This document shows, in pieces, positions 43,836-52,424 of a stretch of 64,000 nucleotides of DNA. The notes below the pieces were generated by a model. The model was not told the DNA's origin. It ran no database searches and saw only the letters and a program-made list of their open reading frames with translations. Every line of letters starts with the position of its first letter. Position 1 is the first letter of the stretch. Source of the DNA: Achromobacter sp. UMC71 (lineage in GTDB: Bacteria; Pseudomonadota; Gammaproteobacteria; Burkholderiales; Burkholderiaceae_B); assembly GCF_014170305.1 (NCBI RefSeq), contig NZ_LZZT01000015.1:372001-436000 (forward strand), written 5' to 3'. A program made the translations under genes and the position numbers.

Positions 43836-45143
43836 ATGACCGATCACCAAAACGCGCCTAACTCCCTCTCAGATGAACCCGCTCCGCCGCCGGGCCGCCC
43901 CAAGGCGGAGCAGCCCCCTCGGGGGGCAGCAAGCCCGCAGCAGCGGGGGCAGCGTGGGGGCCCGCGCACTCCGCCGGGCCGCCCCAAGGCGGAGCAGCCC
44001 CCTCAGGGGGCAGCAAGCCCGCAGCAGCGGGGGCAGCGTGGGGGGTCACATTTCATTGGGCTGATGTCAGGCACCAGTGTCGACGGGGTCGACGGCGTGC
44101 TGGCGCGCTTGCAGGACGGCCAGCCGCCGCAGGTGCTGGCGAGCGTGAGCCTGCCCATGCCAGCCGCCCTGCGCACCGAACTGTTGGCGCTGAACCAGGC
44201 CGGCCAGGACGAACTGGCGCGCGCCGCGCTGGCCGCCAACGAACTGGCCCGCCTGTACGCGCAAGCCGTGACCGGCCTGCTCGGCCAGTCAGGCCTCCCG
44301 GCCGGGGACATCGCCGCCATCGGCGCCCATGGACAGACGGTACGCCACCGCCCCGACAGCGGCTATACGCTGCAGCTGAACGCCCCCGCCCTGCTGGCCG
44401 AACTGACCGGCATCGACGTGGTGGCAGACTTCCGCAGCCGCGACGTCGCGGCCGGCGGCCAGGGCGCGCCGCTGGTGCCGCCCTTCCACGCCGCCATCTT
44501 CGGCGCGCCGCAAGGCCGCGCCGTGCTGAACCTGGGCGGCATCGCCAACGTCACACTGCTGACGCCCAGCCAGCCGCCGCGCGGTTTCGACACCGGCCCG
44601 GCCAACGTGTTCCTGGACGCCTGGTGCCAACGCCACCTGGGCCAAGCCTTCGACATGGATGGCCGCTGGGCGGCCACCGGCCAGGTCCTGGCGCCGCTGC
44701 TCGAGCAGCTGATCGCCAGCGAACCCTGGTTCGCCCTGCCTCCGCCCAAATCCACCGGCCGCGACCTGTTCAATATGCGCTGGCTGGACGACCGGCTGGC
44801 TGCCTACGACGGCCCGGCGCCCGCCCCGCAGGACGTACAGGCCACGCTGCAGCGGCTCACGGCCCGCACCGTGGCCAACGCCATCGACGCAGCCGCGGCC
44901 GGCACCCGCGAGGTCTATGTGTGCGGCGGCGGCGCGCGTAATGCCGGGCTGATGCGCGAACTGGCGTATTGCCTGCAACGTCCGGTGCACGCAACCGATG
45001 CGCTGGGCGTGCCGGCACAACAGGTCGAAGCGCTGGCCTTTGCCTGGCTGGCGCAGGCCTTCCTGGCGCGCAGGCCGGCCGGCGTACCCGCCGTCACGGG
45101 CGCCCGCGGCCCGCGTGTGCTGGGCGCGCTGTATCCCGCCTGA
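43836..45143 (+). CDS. anmK: Anhydro-N-acetylmuramic acid kinase with repeat-extended N-terminus
   Basis: 435-aa kinase of peptidoglycan recycling that opens and phosphorylates 1,6-anhydro-MurNAc. The conserved enzyme starts at about residue 70 with HFIGLMSGTSVDGVDG and shows IGAHGQTVRHRP, DFRSRDVAAGGQGAPLVP and YVCGGGARN; this core is about 365 aa, normal for AnmK. The first ~70 residues contain two tandem 28-residue units (PPGRPKAEQPP, then GAASPQQRGQRGG) encoded by two copies of a 74-bp repeat. No in-frame start lies close before HFIGLMSG, so the extended product is probably made from ATG 43836. Confidence 0.93.
   Translation: MTDHQNAPNSLSDEPAPPPGRPKAEQPPRGAASPQQRGQRGGPRTPPGRPKAEQPPQGAASPQQRGQRGGSHFIGLMSGTSVDGVDGVLARLQDGQPPQVLASVSLPMPAALRTELLALNQAGQDELARAALAANELARLYAQAVTGLLGQSGLPAGDIAAIGAHGQTVRHRPDSGYTLQLNAPALLAELTGIDVVADFRSRDVAAGGQGAPLVPPFHAAIFGAPQGRAVLNLGGIANVTLLTPSQPPRGFDTGPANVFLDAWCQRHLGQAFDMDGRWAATGQVLAPLLEQLIASEPWFALPPPKSTGRDLFNMRWLDDRLAAYDGPAPAPQDVQATLQRLTARTVANAIDAAAAGTREVYVCGGGARNAGLMRELAYCLQRPVHATDALGVPAQQVEALAFAWLAQAFLARRPAGVPAVTGARGPRVLGALYPA
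43887..44044. repeat. Two tandem copies of a 74-bp GC-rich palindromic repeat
   Basis: Copies at 43887-43960 and 43971-44044 differ at one base (CTCGGGG against CTCAGGG) and have a period of 84 bases, a multiple of three. Each starts CCGCCGGGCCGCCCCAAGG, has an internal CCCCCTCGGGGGG palindrome and ends GGGGGCAGCGTGGGGG. I know this type as a dispersed REP-like intergenic element in Bordetella/Achromobacter relatives; here it lies inside the anmK reading frame. Confidence 0.88.
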
Positions 45144-45232
45144 GCGGGCACGCCAGAGCGATCCAAAGAAGCGATCCAAGGGCACAGCCCGACGGTCCGG
45201 CCCGATGACTCGGCCAAAGGCGTTGGCCAAAC

Positions 45233-45264
45233 AAAAAGCCCTTCGGTATACCAAAGGGCTTTTT
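45233..45264. terminator. Bidirectional intrinsic terminator between anmK and erpA
   Basis: AAAAAGCCCTT (45233-45243) pairs with AAGGGCTTTTT (45254-45264). It lies between two convergent genes and can act in both directions. Confidence 0.88.
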
Positions 45265-45347
45265 CATGACCACGCGCAACGATTTCTTGCGGCAGCTGCC
45301 GTAGCGCCGGCCCGCGCGCACGCGAGACAGGCGCTATCGCCGCCGGC

Positions 45348-45719
45348 TTACACCGAGAACGACGAACCGCAGCCGCAGGTGGTGCTGGCGTTGGGATTGC
45401 GGATGACGAACTGCGCGCCTTCCAGGTCTTCCTTGTAGTCGATTTCGGCGCCGACCAGGTATTGGAAGCTCATGGGGTCGACCAGCAACTGCACGCCAGC
45501 CTTGTCCAGCACGGTGTCGTCTTCGTTGACGACCTCGTCAAACGTGAAGCCGTACTGGAAACCCGAACAGCCCCCGCCTTGCACGAACACGCGCAGCTTC
45601 AGCTCGGGGTTGCCTTCTTCCGCCAACAGGTCCTTGACCTTGGCGGCTGCCGAGTCGGTAAACACCAAGGGAGCAGGCGGCGCGGCCTGCAGGTCGACGG
45701 TTTCGGTCACTGCATTCAT
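45348..45719 (-). CDS. erpA: Iron-sulfur cluster insertion protein ErpA
   Basis: 123-aa A-type carrier that delivers [Fe-S] clusters to target proteins. The three Cys ligands are visible in [11 protein letters not shown] and the C-terminal [11 protein letters not shown]. The N-terminal 20 residues are slightly longer than in E. coli ErpA (114 aa). Confidence 0.97.
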   Translation of the reverse strand: MNAVTETVDLQAAPPAPLVFTDSAAAKVKDLLAEEGNPELKLRVFVQGGGCSGFQYGFTFDEVVNEDDTVLDKAGVQLLVDPMSFQYLVGAEIDYKEDLEGAQFVIRNPNASTTCGCGSSFSV

Positions 45720-45805
45720 GATTCACTCCTGGCCGGTACGGCCGTATTCCGGTGAGCGGCGTCGCCGCTCGTATATAGGCACTATAGCGCAGGCCCTGCC
45801 CAGAC

Positions 45806-46552
45806 TCAAAGTTCGAGCTTGACGCTGCGGGAGGCGCGGACAGTCTCGCCCTCGAGAACACTGATGGTCACGCTTTCGGGGACAAATCCCTCGGGCACGG
45901 CCAGGACGCCCTGGCTGCGCTGATACTGGTCAAATTGCAGCGCCAGCGACGCCGCGGTGGTGGTTTCGCCCGTGGCGGGCACGGGCCCGGATTCGGCCTT
46001 GACCTGCAACGGCGCCAGGTCGACGGTGACAGTTTCGCCCTTGAGCGTACCCGTGGCCTGGAACCGCAGCGTGCCCGCGAACGCGGCCGCGCCGTTGCGG
46101 CCACTGCGCATCAACAGCACCTTGTAACGCAGTCCGGCGCCGTCGCGTGTGATCTCGGCGCCGCGGATATCCACCGAGCCTTCAGGCCCGGGCGGCAGCA
46201 GTTGTTCGAAAAACGCCAGCTGGTCGCGGACCCGGCCGACTTCGGCCTGGGCGGCGTGCAGCTGGGTTTCAAGCTCCTGGCGGGCGGAGCGCTCGATGAC
46301 CAGCTCGCCGTCGGCCGTGTCGAGCTGGCCACGCAGATAGCGCAGCTCGGCCGCCTGCTGGCGCACGGCTTCGTCGCGCGCCTCGACCTGCGCGGTGCTG
46401 AGCACCACCGCATCCTTGGGCTGGTAGATGCCGCGGGCGTAGAAGTAACCCGCCGCCACGCCCAACAGCAGCCCGGCCACGATGCCGGCGGCGACGCGCA
46501 GGCCGGAGCCCGCGCGAGGAAGTCGAGGTGTTGCGGACGAATCGTTGGACAT
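45806..46552 (-). CDS. DUF6776-like membrane-anchored coiled-coil protein
   Basis: 248-aa protein with one N-terminal membrane helix (about residues 19-42), a coiled-coil region (about 55-118, rich in Glu, Gln and Leu in heptads) and a C-terminal beta-rich domain. It lies between erpA and argC, where betaproteobacteria commonly carry this family. Function unknown; an envelope role is likely by topology. Confidence 0.85.
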   Translation of the reverse strand: MSNDSSATPRLPRAGSGLRVAAGIVAGLLLGVAAGYFYARGIYQPKDAVVLSTAQVEARDEAVRQQAAELRYLRGQLDTADGELVIERSARQELETQLHAAQAEVGRVRDQLAFFEQLLPPGPEGSVDIRGAEITRDGAGLRYKVLLMRSGRNGAAAFAGTLRFQATGTLKGETVTVDLAPLQVKAESGPVPATGETTTAASLALQFDQYQRSQGVLAVPEGFVPESVTISVLEGETVRASRSVKLEL

Positions 46553-46592
46553 GGGAAGCGGGCCGGCGGCAAGCCGCCAGCCCGGCAGGGCC

Positions 46593-47657
46593 TCAGGGCA
46601 GGATCGCGACCTGGTCCAGGCCCACGGTTTCGTCGACGCCGAACATCAGGTTCATGTTCTGCACCGCCTGGCCCGCCGCGCCCTTCACCAGGTTGTCTTG
46701 CACGACCAGGATGATGAGCTGGTCGCCGCCACCCGGGCGCGACAGCGCGATGCGCAGGTTGTTCGAGGCACGCACCGAGCGCGTTTCGGGCAGGCTGCCG
46801 GCGGGCATGACGTCGACGAAGGCCTCGTCGGCATAACGCGCTTCGAAGAGCGCCTGGAAGTCGGTGTCGCGCGCCTCGGGCAGGATGCGGGCGTAGATGG
46901 TGGAGAACATGCCGCGGATCATCGGCACCAGGTGCGGCACGAAGGTCAGGCCGACCTTGCCGCCGGCGATCTTTTCGAGTTGGGCGACGATTTCCGGATG
47001 ATGGCGGTGACCCGCCACGCCGTAGGCCTTGAAGTTATCGGACGCTTCCGAGAACAGCGAGCTGACTTCGGCTTTGCGGCCAGCACCGGACACGCCCGAC
47101 TTGCAGTCGGCGATCAAGGTTTGCGTGTCGACCAGTTGCTTGCCGCCCTCAAGCAGCGGGGCCAGGCCCAGCAGCACGGTGGTGGGATAGCAGCCGGGGT
47201 TGCCGATGACGCGAGCCTTGGAAATGGCTTCGCGGTTCAGTTCGACCAGGCCGTACTGGGATTCCGCCAGGATGTCCGGGCAGGTGTGGGGAATTTTGTA
47301 CCAGCGTTCGAACGTAGGAATGTCCTGCAGGCGGAAATCCGCGGCCAGGTCGATGACGCGGGTGCCGGCGGCGATCAGTTCCTGGGCCTGGGCCATGGCC
47401 ACGCCATGGGGCGTGGCGAAGAACACCACGTCGCAGTCGGTCAGGTTGGCTTTTTCCGGCGCGGAGAAAGCGATCTTCACGTGGCCGCGCAGGTTCGGAT
47501 ACATATCAGCCACGGGCAGCCCGTCTTCCTTACGGGAAGTGATGGCGGTCAATTCCACATTGGGGTGCTGCGACAACAAGCGCAGCAGTTCGACGCCGGT
47601 ATAACCGGTGCCGCCGACGATACCAACCTTGATACGGGTGTTCGATGCTTGGGCCAT
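46593..47657 (-). CDS. argC: N-acetyl-gamma-glutamyl-phosphate reductase
   Basis: 354-aa NADPH-dependent enzyme, third step of arginine synthesis. The dinucleotide motif [17 protein letters not shown] is at residues 12-29, the catalytic Cys lies in GNPGCYPT, and the [11 protein letters not shown] segment holds the active-site His. Normal length. Confidence 0.97.
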   Translation of the reverse strand: MAQASNTRIKVGIVGGTGYTGVELLRLLSQHPNVELTAITSRKEDGLPVADMYPNLRGHVKIAFSAPEKANLTDCDVVFFATPHGVAMAQAQELIAAGTRVIDLAADFRLQDIPTFERWYKIPHTCPDILAESQYGLVELNREAISKARVIGNPGCYPTTVLLGLAPLLEGGKQLVDTQTLIADCKSGVSGAGRKAEVSSLFSEASDNFKAYGVAGHRHHPEIVAQLEKIAGGKVGLTFVPHLVPMIRGMFSTIYARILPEARDTDFQALFEARYADEAFVDVMPAGSLPETRSVRASNNLRIALSRPGGGDQLIILVVQDNLVKGAAGQAVQNMNLMFGVDETVGLDQVAILP

Positions 47658-47826
47658 GATAGGTATGAACTCTTCGTAGAACGAAAGTGGATTGTATCGC
47701 TCAGAGAATACTAGACTGCGTCGGGCCCTCGTGAGGCAACGCGACTGCCAAGTAACGTCCGACCGCGCGAAGAACGCGGAGTTCCGCGCTCGAAAAATCG
47801 GGATCCGTGGGCCCCGCGTTGCCTGA

Positions 47827-48441
47827 TCACGCCGAAATGGCGGACAGTGCTCTCAATTCTTCCATCAGGCCTGGCCTGGGCTGGTCCAACACCTTGTCCT
47901 GAATATCCAGGACGACGGACTTGATCAGGTCTGTCTTGTTGAGTGCAGTGCTGGCCTCCAGCCGGCGCAGGGCTTCCCCTACCCGTACGGGGACCTTCAT
48001 GGATAAGCGGCGCCGCGGGGCGCCGCGCGTCTCCGGGAATCTGGCGACAGCCTTGTCGAACGCGGCCCTCAGCAGTTGAGGAGCCTTGTCGCTCTGGGCA
48101 GCCTTATGCATGAAGTAGGAGAGCAGCACGCGGCGAAAATCGGTCGAAGCCTGGTTATCGATCGTATGCACGGCGTAATCCAGGATATCCACGTACACCG
48201 CGGGCAGATTCGTTTCGATCGACTCCAGAGCCTGCTTGCGCGCCTTGCTGATCGCGGGCGTGGATTGGGCTGGGTGAGACACCGTACGCCCGCAAAGGTC
48301 GCACACGCCGACCAGGATATTCCTTGCCGACCCGGATCCATCGCTGAACGGCACGTCACGGCGCAGAAATGTCGTCTTCACCAGTGCGGCGCAGTCATGG
48401 CAGACCGCGGTGCCTTTATCGCCTTCCCGAAAGATTTTCAT
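47827..48441 (-). CDS. Probable antitoxin with YgiT/MqsA-like zinc finger and RHH-like C-terminus
   Basis: 204-aa protein, second gene of a likely toxin-antitoxin operon. Residues about 14-60 hold two Cys pairs ([10 protein letters not shown] and [14 protein letters not shown]) in the pattern of YgiT/MqsA zinc domains. A long helical middle follows, then a basic strand and helix pair near residue 145 ([22 protein letters not shown] and [15 protein letters not shown]) that resembles a ribbon-helix-helix DNA-binding unit. It starts 7 bases after the toxin stop; GTG 48462, overlapping the toxin, is an alternative. It is much longer than MqsA (131 aa). The pair interrupts the usual argC-rpsI neighbourhood. 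Confidence 0.7.
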   Translation of the reverse strand: MKIFREGDKGTAVCHDCAALVKTTFLRRDVPFSDGSGSARNILVGVCDLCGRTVSHPAQSTPAISKARKQALESIETNLPAVYVDILDYAVHTIDNQASTDFRRVLLSYFMHKAAQSDKAPQLLRAAFDKAVARFPETRGAPRRRLSMKVPVRVGEALRRLEASTALNKTDLIKSVVLDIQDKVLDQPRPGLMEELRALSAISA

Positions 48442-48448
48442 GACACGC

Positions 48449-48745
48449 TCAACGGTGAACACTGATAAATATGGTGGAGGGATCCGCGAAGTAGAACTTC
48501 ACATACCAACCGCGGGTCCGTATGACGTGGCAGTCGATCGCAAGATCTGCGTGCAAGCGACTGCAGACGTAACTTGCACCATCACTGCGGCGAATGACGT
48601 CGGCGACGTCCTGTGCGCTGACCTCACCCGTGGCCAGTAAGTTCTTTATGTTGATATGGTTACGAGCCTCGTGGTGATAATCACCGCAGTGAAGCGCGGC
48701 CAAGACAGCCCGCTTGACCGCCTTGAATCCCTGCGGCTGCGCCAT
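48449..48745 (-). CDS. Probable toxin, MqsR/DUF4258-like
   Basis: 98-aa basic protein, first gene of the pair. The C-terminal IDCHVIRTRGWYVKFYFADPSTIFISVHR-like region (strand with GWYVKFYF and a final ISVH strand) and the helical NIKNLLATGEVSAQDVADVI segment are the pattern I associate with small MqsR- and DUF4258-type RNase toxins of the RelE fold; family membership needs a profile search. Toxin-first order is like mqsRA. A GGGAG sequence lies 6-10 bases before the ATG, and a TATAAT promoter with a palindrome lies just upstream. Confidence 0.65.
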   Translation of the reverse strand: MAQPQGFKAVKRAVLAALHCGDYHHEARNHINIKNLLATGEVSAQDVADVIRRSDGASYVCSRLHADLAIDCHVIRTRGWYVKFYFADPSTIFISVHR

Positions 48746-48763
48746 CCTGGGCTCCCGTCCTAA

Positions 48764-48786
48764 ATTATACGATGTTCATCGTATAA
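48764..48786 (-). promoter_or_regulatory. Promoter and palindromic operator of the toxin-antitoxin pair
   Basis: TTATACGATG (48765-48774) and CATCGTATAA (48777-48786) form a perfect 10-base inverted repeat with a 2-base centre. On the minus strand its end merges with a consensus -10 box TATAAT (48769-48764). A bound repressor would cover the -10 to -35 interval, as in autoregulated toxin-antitoxin operons. A weak -35 (TTCAAT) lies 17 bases upstream. Confidence 0.78.
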
Positions 48787-48842
48787 ATTGAAGCGCGAAA
48801 GCGTCAACTTCGTGGTGACCGCAGAATAAAGCGGCCAGATAA

Positions 48843-48872
48843 AAAAAAGCCCGCTCGGAAGCGGGCTTTTTT
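48843..48872. terminator. Intrinsic terminator after rpsI
   Basis: AAAAAAGCCCGCT (48843-48855) pairs with AGCGGGCTTTTTT (48860-48872) around a 4-base loop. On the minus strand it lies just after the rpsI stop; its symmetry could also stop rightward transcription. Confidence 0.92.
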
Positions 48873-48880
48873 CGCAGCGA

Positions 48881-49273
48881 TTAACGCTTGCTGAACTGCT
48901 TGCGACGGCGCGCCTTGCGGAAGCCGACCTTCTTGCGTTCGACTTCGCGGGCATCGCGGGTCACAAAACCAGCTTGCGACAGGGCGGGCTTCAGGGTCGC
49001 GTCGTAGTCGATCAGGGCACGCGTGATGCCGTGACGAACTGCGCCGGCCTGGCCGGTTTCGCCGCCGCCGTGCACGTTGACTTTGATGTCAAACGATTCC
49101 AGGTGGCCGGTCAGTTCCAGCGGCTGGCGCACGACCATACGGCCGGTTTCACGAGCGAAGAACTCGTCGACGGGCTTGCCGTTGACGACGATCTTGCCGG
49201 TGCCCTTCTTGATGAAAACGCGAGCCACCGAAGTTTTGCGACGGCCGGTTCCGTAATTCCAGTTACCGATCAT
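48881..49273 (-). CDS. rpsI: 30S ribosomal protein S9
   Basis: 130-aa ribosomal protein. Family signatures [16 protein letters not shown] at the start, [19 protein letters not shown] in the middle and the basic tail ending RRRKQFSKR, which reaches the decoding site, are all present. It follows rplM by 9 bases. Confidence 0.99.
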   Translation of the reverse strand: MIGNWNYGTGRRKTSVARVFIKKGTGKIVVNGKPVDEFFARETGRMVVRQPLELTGHLESFDIKVNVHGGGETGQAGAVRHGITRALIDYDATLKPALSQAGFVTRDAREVERKKVGFRKARRRKQFSKR

Positions 49274-49282
49274 GGCGTTTCC

Positions 49283-49711
49283 TTAGATATCCAGCGTCTT
49301 GGGCTGCTGGGCGGTGTGCGGGTGCTCGGCACCGGCATAGACCTTCAGCTTCTTGATCATGGCGTAGCCCAGAGGACCCTTGGGCAGCATGCCCTTGACG
49401 GCCTTCTGAATGGCGCGACCGGGAAAACGCTCTTGCATTTTCTCGAAGTTCGTTTCGCGGATACCGCCCGGGTACGTGGTGTGGCGGAAGTACTTCTTGT
49501 CCTTCGCCTTGGTACCGGTAACGACGATATCGGAAGCGTTGATGATGACGATGTAATCGCCGGTATCAACGTGCGGCGTGAATTCAGGTTTGTGCTTGCC
49601 ACGCAGACGACGTGCGACTTCGCTGGCCACACGACCGAGGACTTTGCCCTTGGCGTCGATCACAAACCAGTCACGTTGGACTTCATGCGGCTTGGCCACA
49701 AAGGTCTTCAT
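49283..49711 (-). CDS. rplM: 50S ribosomal protein L13
   Basis: 142-aa ribosomal protein, first gene of the rplM-rpsI operon. Signatures [26 protein letters not shown] and [10 protein letters not shown], and the C-terminal [32 protein letters not shown] are diagnostic. In E. coli L13 represses its own mRNA; a hairpin in the leader here could serve a similar purpose. Confidence 0.99.
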   Translation of the reverse strand: MKTFVAKPHEVQRDWFVIDAKGKVLGRVASEVARRLRGKHKPEFTPHVDTGDYIVIINASDIVVTGTKAKDKKYFRHTTYPGGIRETNFEKMQERFPGRAIQKAVKGMLPKGPLGYAMIKKLKVYAGAEHPHTAQQPKTLDI

Positions 49712-49725
49712 GATGGTTCCTAAGT

Positions 49726-49763
49726 AAAAAAATGTCTGGCTGGACTATCCGGCCAGGTTTTTT
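49726..49763 (-). promoter_or_regulatory. Hairpin with U-tract in the rplM leader, possible attenuator
   Basis: CTGGC (49736-49740) pairs with GCCAG (49752-49756); seven A lie to the left and six T to the right, so on the minus strand the stem is followed by seven U about 15 bases before the rplM start. It may attenuate transcription or form an L13-binding structure. The short stem makes this tentative. Confidence 0.4.
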
Positions 49764-49991
49764 CCCCAACTAGGCTGCAAAAAACAGAGATGAATCCGCT
49801 GGGGTTACCTGCGCAGTCACCTGATCTCGCAACCTCTATCGACGTCCCGCCTAAGCGTTATTACCCGCCCGTGCAATGGTCAAAATGAGGGAAAGCCTGA
49901 AATTCTACCACGGATGCTCAAAAAATGGGCAAGTGGACAGCGATCCAGGCTGGGGGACGGCCGCTCCCCAGGGAACGGCTGTTGCGTAAAT

Positions 49992-50036
49992 AAAAAGGGA
50001 CATGAACGTCGCCCTGCCGGCCCCGTTTCATGCCCC
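49992..50036 (-). terminator. Intrinsic terminator of the liv operon
   Basis: GGGACATGAA (49997-50006) pairs with TTCATGCCCC (50027-50036), with one G-U pair; on the minus strand TTTTTATTT follows. It lies about 20 bases after the livF stop. Confidence 0.8.
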
Positions 50037-50054
50037 TGTTCCCGGAGAAGCCCG

Positions 50055-50768
50055 TCAGGCGCCCAGGTAGGCTTCCAGCACCCTCGGGTGGCCCAGCAGG
50101 CCGCGGCCGGTGCCGGCCAGCGCCATGGCGCCGTTTTCCAGCACATAGCCGTGCTGGGCGATCTTCAGCGCCTGGCGCACGTTCTGCTCCACCAGGAACA
50201 GCGTCAGGCCGTCAGCGTTGATGGCGCGCAGCGAGCGGAAGATTTCCTGTACCACGATGGGCGCCAGGCCCATCGACGGCTCGTCCAGCAGCAGCAGGCG
50301 CGGCTTGGCCATCAGGGCCCGGCCGATCGCCAGCATCTGCTGTTCGCCGCCCGACAGGTTGCCGGCGATGCCGGTGATCCGTTCTTTCAGGCGCGGGAAC
50401 AGGTTGAACACGTATTCCAGATCGTTGCCGACGTTCTTCAAGCCGCGGCGGTAAGCGCCCAGCTCGAGGTTTTCCAGCACGGTCATGGTGGTGAGGATGG
50501 CCCGGCCCTCCGGCACCTGGACAATGCCGCGCGCGACCAGCTGGTGCGGCGCCAGGTTGGTGATGTCTTCGCCTTCGAAGAGGATCTTGCCACGCGCCTT
50601 GGGCAACAGGCCCGATAGGGCCAGCAGCGTGGTCGACTTGCCGGCGCCGTTGGCGCCGACCAGGGCGGTGATTTCCTTGGCTTCCAGGTCCAGGTCGATG
50701 CCGCGGACGGCTTCGATATGGCCGTAGTTGACCTCGAGTCCGCGGACTTCCAGCATTGCGCTGCTCAT
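50055..50768 (-). CDS. livF: Branched-chain amino-acid ABC transporter ATPase LivF
   Basis: 237-aa ATPase of a HAAT-type importer. Walker A GANGAGKSTT, signature NLSGGEQQML and Walker B LLLLDEPSMGLAP are present, with the IVQVPEGRAIL segment typical of LivF. Start overlaps the livG stop by 4 bases; the last gene of the operon. Confidence 0.96.
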   Translation of the reverse strand: MSSAMLEVRGLEVNYGHIEAVRGIDLDLEAKEITALVGANGAGKSTTLLALSGLLPKARGKILFEGEDITNLAPHQLVARGIVQVPEGRAILTTMTVLENLELGAYRRGLKNVGNDLEYVFNLFPRLKERITGIAGNLSGGEQQMLAIGRALMAKPRLLLLDEPSMGLAPIVVQEIFRSLRAINADGLTLFLVEQNVRQALKIAQHGYVLENGAMALAGTGRGLLGHPRVLEAYLGA

Positions 50769-51553
50769 TTTGCGGCCTCCGCGTGTTCGGTGTCGTCTTC
50801 GTCTTCGCGGCCCAGGTAGGCCTCGATGACCTGCTCGTTGTTGCGGATCTCTTCGGGTCCGCCGCAAGCGATGATCTTGCCGAAGTTCAGCACCGCGATG
50901 CGCTCGCACAGGCCCATGACGAAGCGCATGTCGTGCTCGATCATGAGGATGGTGTAGCCGCGGTCGCGGATGGCCAGGATTTCGCGCATGAGCTCGGCGC
51001 GTTCGCCGGTGTTCATGCCTGCCACGGGCTCGTCCAGCAGCAACAGCTTGGGCTCGGTGGCCAGCGCGCGCGCCAGCTCCAGGCGGCGCTGTTCGCCGTA
51101 GGACAGGTTGTCGGCCAGGTCATTGGCCTTGTGATCCAGGCGCATCCACGTCAGGAGTTCGTGGGCGCGCTCGCGGGCGCGCTTTTCGTGCTCGCGATAG
51201 CCCGGCAGGCCCAGCAGCAGGCTGGGGAAGCCGTAGTTCATGTGGCGGTAGGCGCCGACCACCACGTTTTCCAGCAGCGTCATCTCTTTGAAGAGACGGA
51301 TGTTCTGGAAGGTGCGGGCGATGCCCATGCGGGTGATGACGTGCGGCTTCCTGTTCAGGACGCTTTCGCCGTTGAACGTGATGGTGCCGCCGGTGGGCGG
51401 CAACAGCCCTGTGATCAGGTTGAACACCGTGGTCTTGCCGGCGCCGTTCGGGCCGATCAGGCCGAAGATGGAGCCTTCGGGCACGGACAGGCTGACGTCA
51501 TGCAGCACATGCAGGCCGCCAAAGCTCTTGGAGACGGAGGAAAGTTCAAGCAT
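50765..51553 (-). CDS. livG: Branched-chain amino-acid ABC transporter ATPase LivG
   Basis: 262-aa ATPase. Walker A GPNGAGKTT, signature LSYGEQRRLELARAL and Walker B LLLLDEPVAGMN are clear, and the FGLIGPNGAG and GIARTFQNIRLF segments mark LivG. The start lies inside the end of livM (8-base overlap). An acidic C-terminal tail (DEDDTEHAEAAK) is longer than usual. Confidence 0.96.
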   Translation of the reverse strand: MLELSSVSKSFGGLHVLHDVSLSVPEGSIFGLIGPNGAGKTTVFNLITGLLPPTGGTITFNGESVLNRKPHVITRMGIARTFQNIRLFKEMTLLENVVVGAYRHMNYGFPSLLLGLPGYREHEKRARERAHELLTWMRLDHKANDLADNLSYGEQRRLELARALATEPKLLLLDEPVAGMNTGERAELMREILAIRDRGYTILMIEHDMRFVMGLCERIAVLNFGKIIACGGPEEIRNNEQVIEAYLGREDEDDTEHAEAAK

Positions 51554-52421
51554 GGCGCTTTCCTCCTTGGCGGCCTTGACGCATCCAGCGCTTGAAGCGC
51601 GCCGGATCCCAGATGCCTTGCGGCAGGAACAACACAATCACCACCAGGATCACTCCGTTCGCGATCAAGCGCAAATCCGCAAAACCGCGCAGCAATTCAG
51701 GCAGCACGGTAATGATGAAGCTGCCCAGCACGGGACCGGCCAGACCGCCGATGCCGCCCAGGATGGCCATGGTCAGGATTTCCACGCCACGGTCAAAGCC
51801 GTATTCATTGGGGCCGATGAAGAAAGTCAGGTGCGCGTTCAAGGCGCCGGCCAGGCCCGCGATCATCGCGCCGGCCACGAAGGCCAGCATCTTGTTGGCA
51901 CGCACGTCGATGCCCATCAGGCCCGCCGCCGTTTCGTCGCCGCGAATGGCATCGAACGAGCGGCCGATCTTGGAGGCGCGCACACGCCATAGCACGAACA
52001 GGACGATGACGACCGCCAGCACCACGTGCCACCACTGGGTCAGCTGCGGAATGCCGTTAAGGCCCAGCGCGCCGCCGGTGAGGGACTCGGTGTTCAGGAT
52101 GGTCACGCGGACGACTTCACCGAAGCCCAGCGTGGCCATGGCCAGGTAGACCCCCGACAGGCGCAAGGTCGGCAAGCCGATCAGCGCCGCCACCAGGGCG
52201 GGCGCCGCCATGCCGCCGGCAAGCGCGACCGGGAACGAGACGTCGTAGTTCATGGTGAGCAGCGCGGCGGTGTACGCCCCGATGCCCATGAAGGCGGCGT
52301 TGGCCATGGCCAGCATGCCGCAGGCCAGGGTCAGCCAAATGGAGAGGGCCAGCAAGGCGTTGGTGCCCAGCGTGAGCACCAGGTTGCCGTAGATGGCCCA
52401 GAAGTTTTCGAATCCGCTCAT
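51546..52421 (-). CDS. livM: Branched-chain amino-acid ABC transporter permease LivM
   Basis: 291-aa integral membrane permease with about eight hydrophobic helices. The IGIDVRANKMLAFVAGAMIAGLAGAL segment and GGIGGLAGPVLGSFII motif of LivM are present. It begins 3 bases after livH ends. Confidence 0.95.
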   Translation of the reverse strand: MSGFENFWAIYGNLVLTLGTNALLALSIWLTLACGMLAMANAAFMGIGAYTAALLTMNYDVSFPVALAGGMAAPALVAALIGLPTLRLSGVYLAMATLGFGEVVRVTILNTESLTGGALGLNGIPQLTQWWHVVLAVVIVLFVLWRVRASKIGRSFDAIRGDETAAGLMGIDVRANKMLAFVAGAMIAGLAGALNAHLTFFIGPNEYGFDRGVEILTMAILGGIGGLAGPVLGSFIITVLPELLRGFADLRLIANGVILVVIVLFLPQGIWDPARFKRWMRQGRQGGKRHA

Positions 52422-52424
52422 TCT

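Larger units (their letters stand above)
49712..50054. other. 343-bp intergenic region between rplM and livF
   Basis: It contains the rplM leader with a hairpin (49736-49756), the likely rplM-rpsI promoter, and the terminator of the liv operon (49992-50036). I see no coding sequence. Confidence 0.8.

Noticed and set aside
43887-44044. Tandem repeat considered as a CRISPR array
   Set aside because: Only two units with a 10-base gap and strong internal palindromes; no spacers and no cas genes. No CRISPR array was seen anywhere in the window.
44038-44100. Internal start for anmK after the repeats
   Set aside because: The GTG at this point is out of frame and the first in-frame ATG falls inside the conserved LMSGTS motif, so it would remove part of the ATP site.
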